The notes below the pieces were generated by a model. That model searched no databases. It was not told where the DNA came from and saw only the letters and a program-made list of their open reading frames with translations. 64,000 nucleotides of DNA, from assembly GCF_000719705.1 (NCBI RefSeq), contig NZ_JOHO01000007.1, positions 1-64,000 on the forward strand, read 5' to 3'. Shown here one piece after another: positions 63,068 through 64,000 of the stretch; position 1 is the stretch's first letter; every line of letters starts with the position of its first letter. The translations under genes were made by a program, and so were the position numbers. This stretch comes from Streptomyces sp. NRRL S-350 (GTDB lineage: Bacteria > Actinomycetota > Actinomycetes > Streptomycetales > Streptomycetaceae).

Positions 63068-64000
63068 ATGACCCCCCAACCGCCGCCGTCCGGCCCGCCC
63101 GGCGAGCCACCGTACGGCCCTCCTTCCGGTCCCCCGTCCGGCCCGCTGGCCGGCCCGCCGTCCGGCGGCGGTACGGGCGGACCGCCGTCCGTGCCCCCGC
63201 CGCCCTCGGGGCCGCCCTGGGGATCCGGTCCGTCCGGACCGTCGTCCGGCGGCCCCGAAGGTCCCGGCGGTCCCGGCGGCCCTCGGATCCCTGGCGGCTC
63301 CGGGGCTTCCGGGATGGCCGGCGGCAGGCCGCGCAGGCCGTGGTGGCGCTCCGGCAAGGGTCTGGCGCTGGCGGCGGGCACGGTGGCGGTGGCCGTGGTG
63401 GCGACCGTGCTGATCGTCAACAACCAGGGCGGCCACAACGAGGCCGTACCGGCCGCGAACGAGGTCGCCCTGCAGGCCCCGGCGGACCCCGGACCGGATC
63501 CGTTCACCCCGTCGGTCGAAACCCAGGGGGTGAGCGCACCGGCCCCCGTCTCCTCGCCCGCGCAGCCGGGCGGCGCAGCCTCCCACCCGGGCGGCGCAAC
63601 CCCCAAGAGCAGCTCGGCGGCGGCGCTCCACAGCGTGCAGGGCAGCTCCGCCGGGCTGTACGCCGGGACGATGGGCAAGTCCAGCTGCGACACCGAGCGG
63701 CTGATCGGCATGGTCTCGACCGGGGACACCGGGCGCGCCTGGGCCTCCGCGGCCGGTGTCGCGCAGGCCGACGTGCCCGCCTACCTGCGGTCACTGACCC
63801 CGGCGTACCTGCGGACGGACACCCGGGTGACCAACCACAACTACAAGAGCGGCGCGGTGGTCGAGTACCAGGCCGCGCTGCAGTCGGGCACCGCCGTACT
63901 GGTGGACGCCCAGGGCGTGCCCCGGGTCCGCTGCTCCTGCGGGAACCCGCTGAAGCCGCCGGTGCTGGTGAGCAACGCCAAGTACACCGGGAAGGCCTGG
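63068..64000 (+). CDS. DUF6777-type protein, 3' end beyond the window
   Basis: From ATG 63068 (ACGGAG upstream) an open frame of 311 codons runs off the end with no stop. Residues 1-95 are Gly/Pro/Ser-rich (PSGPPSGPLAGPPSGG), then one transmembrane helix (GLALAAGTVAVAVVATVLIV), then an extracytoplasmic domain with GLYAGTMGKSSCDTERLIGM and VDAQGVPRVRCSCGNPLKPP. The last block matches what I recall of DUF6777. Paired Cys residues suggest a disulphide. Function unknown. Confidence 0.78.
   Translation, partial: MTPQPPPSGPPGEPPYGPPSGPPSGPLAGPPSGGGTGGPPSVPPPPSGPPWGSGPSGPSSGGPEGPGGPGGPRIPGGSGASGMAGGRPRRPWWRSGKGLALAAGTVAVAVVATVLIVNNQGGHNEAVPAANEVALQAPADPGPDPFTPSVETQGVSAPAPVSSPAQPGGAASHPGGATPKSSSAAALHSVQGSSAGLYAGTMGKSSCDTERLIGMVSTGDTGRAWASAAGVAQADVPAYLRSLTPAYLRTDTRVTNHNYKSGAVVEYQAALQSGTAVLVDAQGVPRVRCSCGNPLKPPVLVSNAKYTGKAW

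Noticed and set aside
61144..63729. 861-codon minus-strand frame
   Set aside because: Shadow of the streptophobe gene and of the antisense of the DUF6777 gene; composition is Arg/Gly/Ala-rich.

Overview
The window is chromosomal DNA of a high-G+C actinomycete, very probably Streptomyces, Kitasatospora or a close relative. The evidence is the strong G/C third-position bias, many GTG starts, ATGA/GTGA overlaps, Tat signal peptides, and families largely confined to Streptomycetaceae (streptophobe, DUF6777, PF04672 methyltransferase, rhomboid-like pair). I saw no rRNA, tRNA, CRISPR array, prophage or integrative-element boundary. Mobile DNA is limited to one decayed transposase remnant.

Layout. 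1-2.45 kb: a methyltransferase, then a gene graveyard with a multiply frameshifted 2-phosphosulfolactate phosphatase (ComB) relic. 2.45-4.6 kb: a TipAL-type MerR regulator coupled to a macrolide-type glycosyltransferase. 4.6-12.8 kb: the most interesting block, a DUF6745 gene and a 108-aa gene divergent from a six-gene STM4015-STM4015-STM4014-STM4013-STM4012-STM4011 operon (LRR x2, RimK-like ATP-grasp, sulfatase-fold hydrolase, two radical SAM enzymes). 12.8-18.5 kb: small enzymes, a transposase relic, a divergent pair of rhomboid-like membrane proteins, a cupin and an alcohol dehydrogenase relic. 18.5-26.5 kb: argG, a GAP-family protein, an ECF sigma/partner pair, the OhrR/Ohr peroxide module, SHOCT, GH16-like and CBS-BON proteins.

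27-45 kb: a sigma-like membrane protein, an FAD monooxygenase with divergent TetR and twin operators, a HEAT-repeat protein with an ADP-ribosyltransferase-like N-terminus, a KimA-like permease, a Tat-lipoprotein of the dimethylformamidase family, polyprenol-phosphate mannose synthase, a FUSC exporter, phospholipase C and a nuclease-fold protein with altered active-site residues, and a CstR-like repressor. 45.6-51.5 kb: a convergent glyco/lipid block (aminotransferase, epimerase, MGDG-type glycosyltransferase facing a polysaccharide deacetylase, SDR and DMT transporter). 51.7-64 kb: a class A beta-lactamase, a PF04672 methyltransferase, a second ECF sigma/partner pair, a small secreted protein, an FHA-ABC transporter with a Ser/Thr kinase (Rv1746/Rv1747-like pairing), a streptophobe protein and a truncated DUF6777 gene.

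Short tandem repeats of 6, 7, 16, 18 and 25 bp recur between genes, and two reach into coding ends. All functions are inferred from motifs read by eye; no database search was run.
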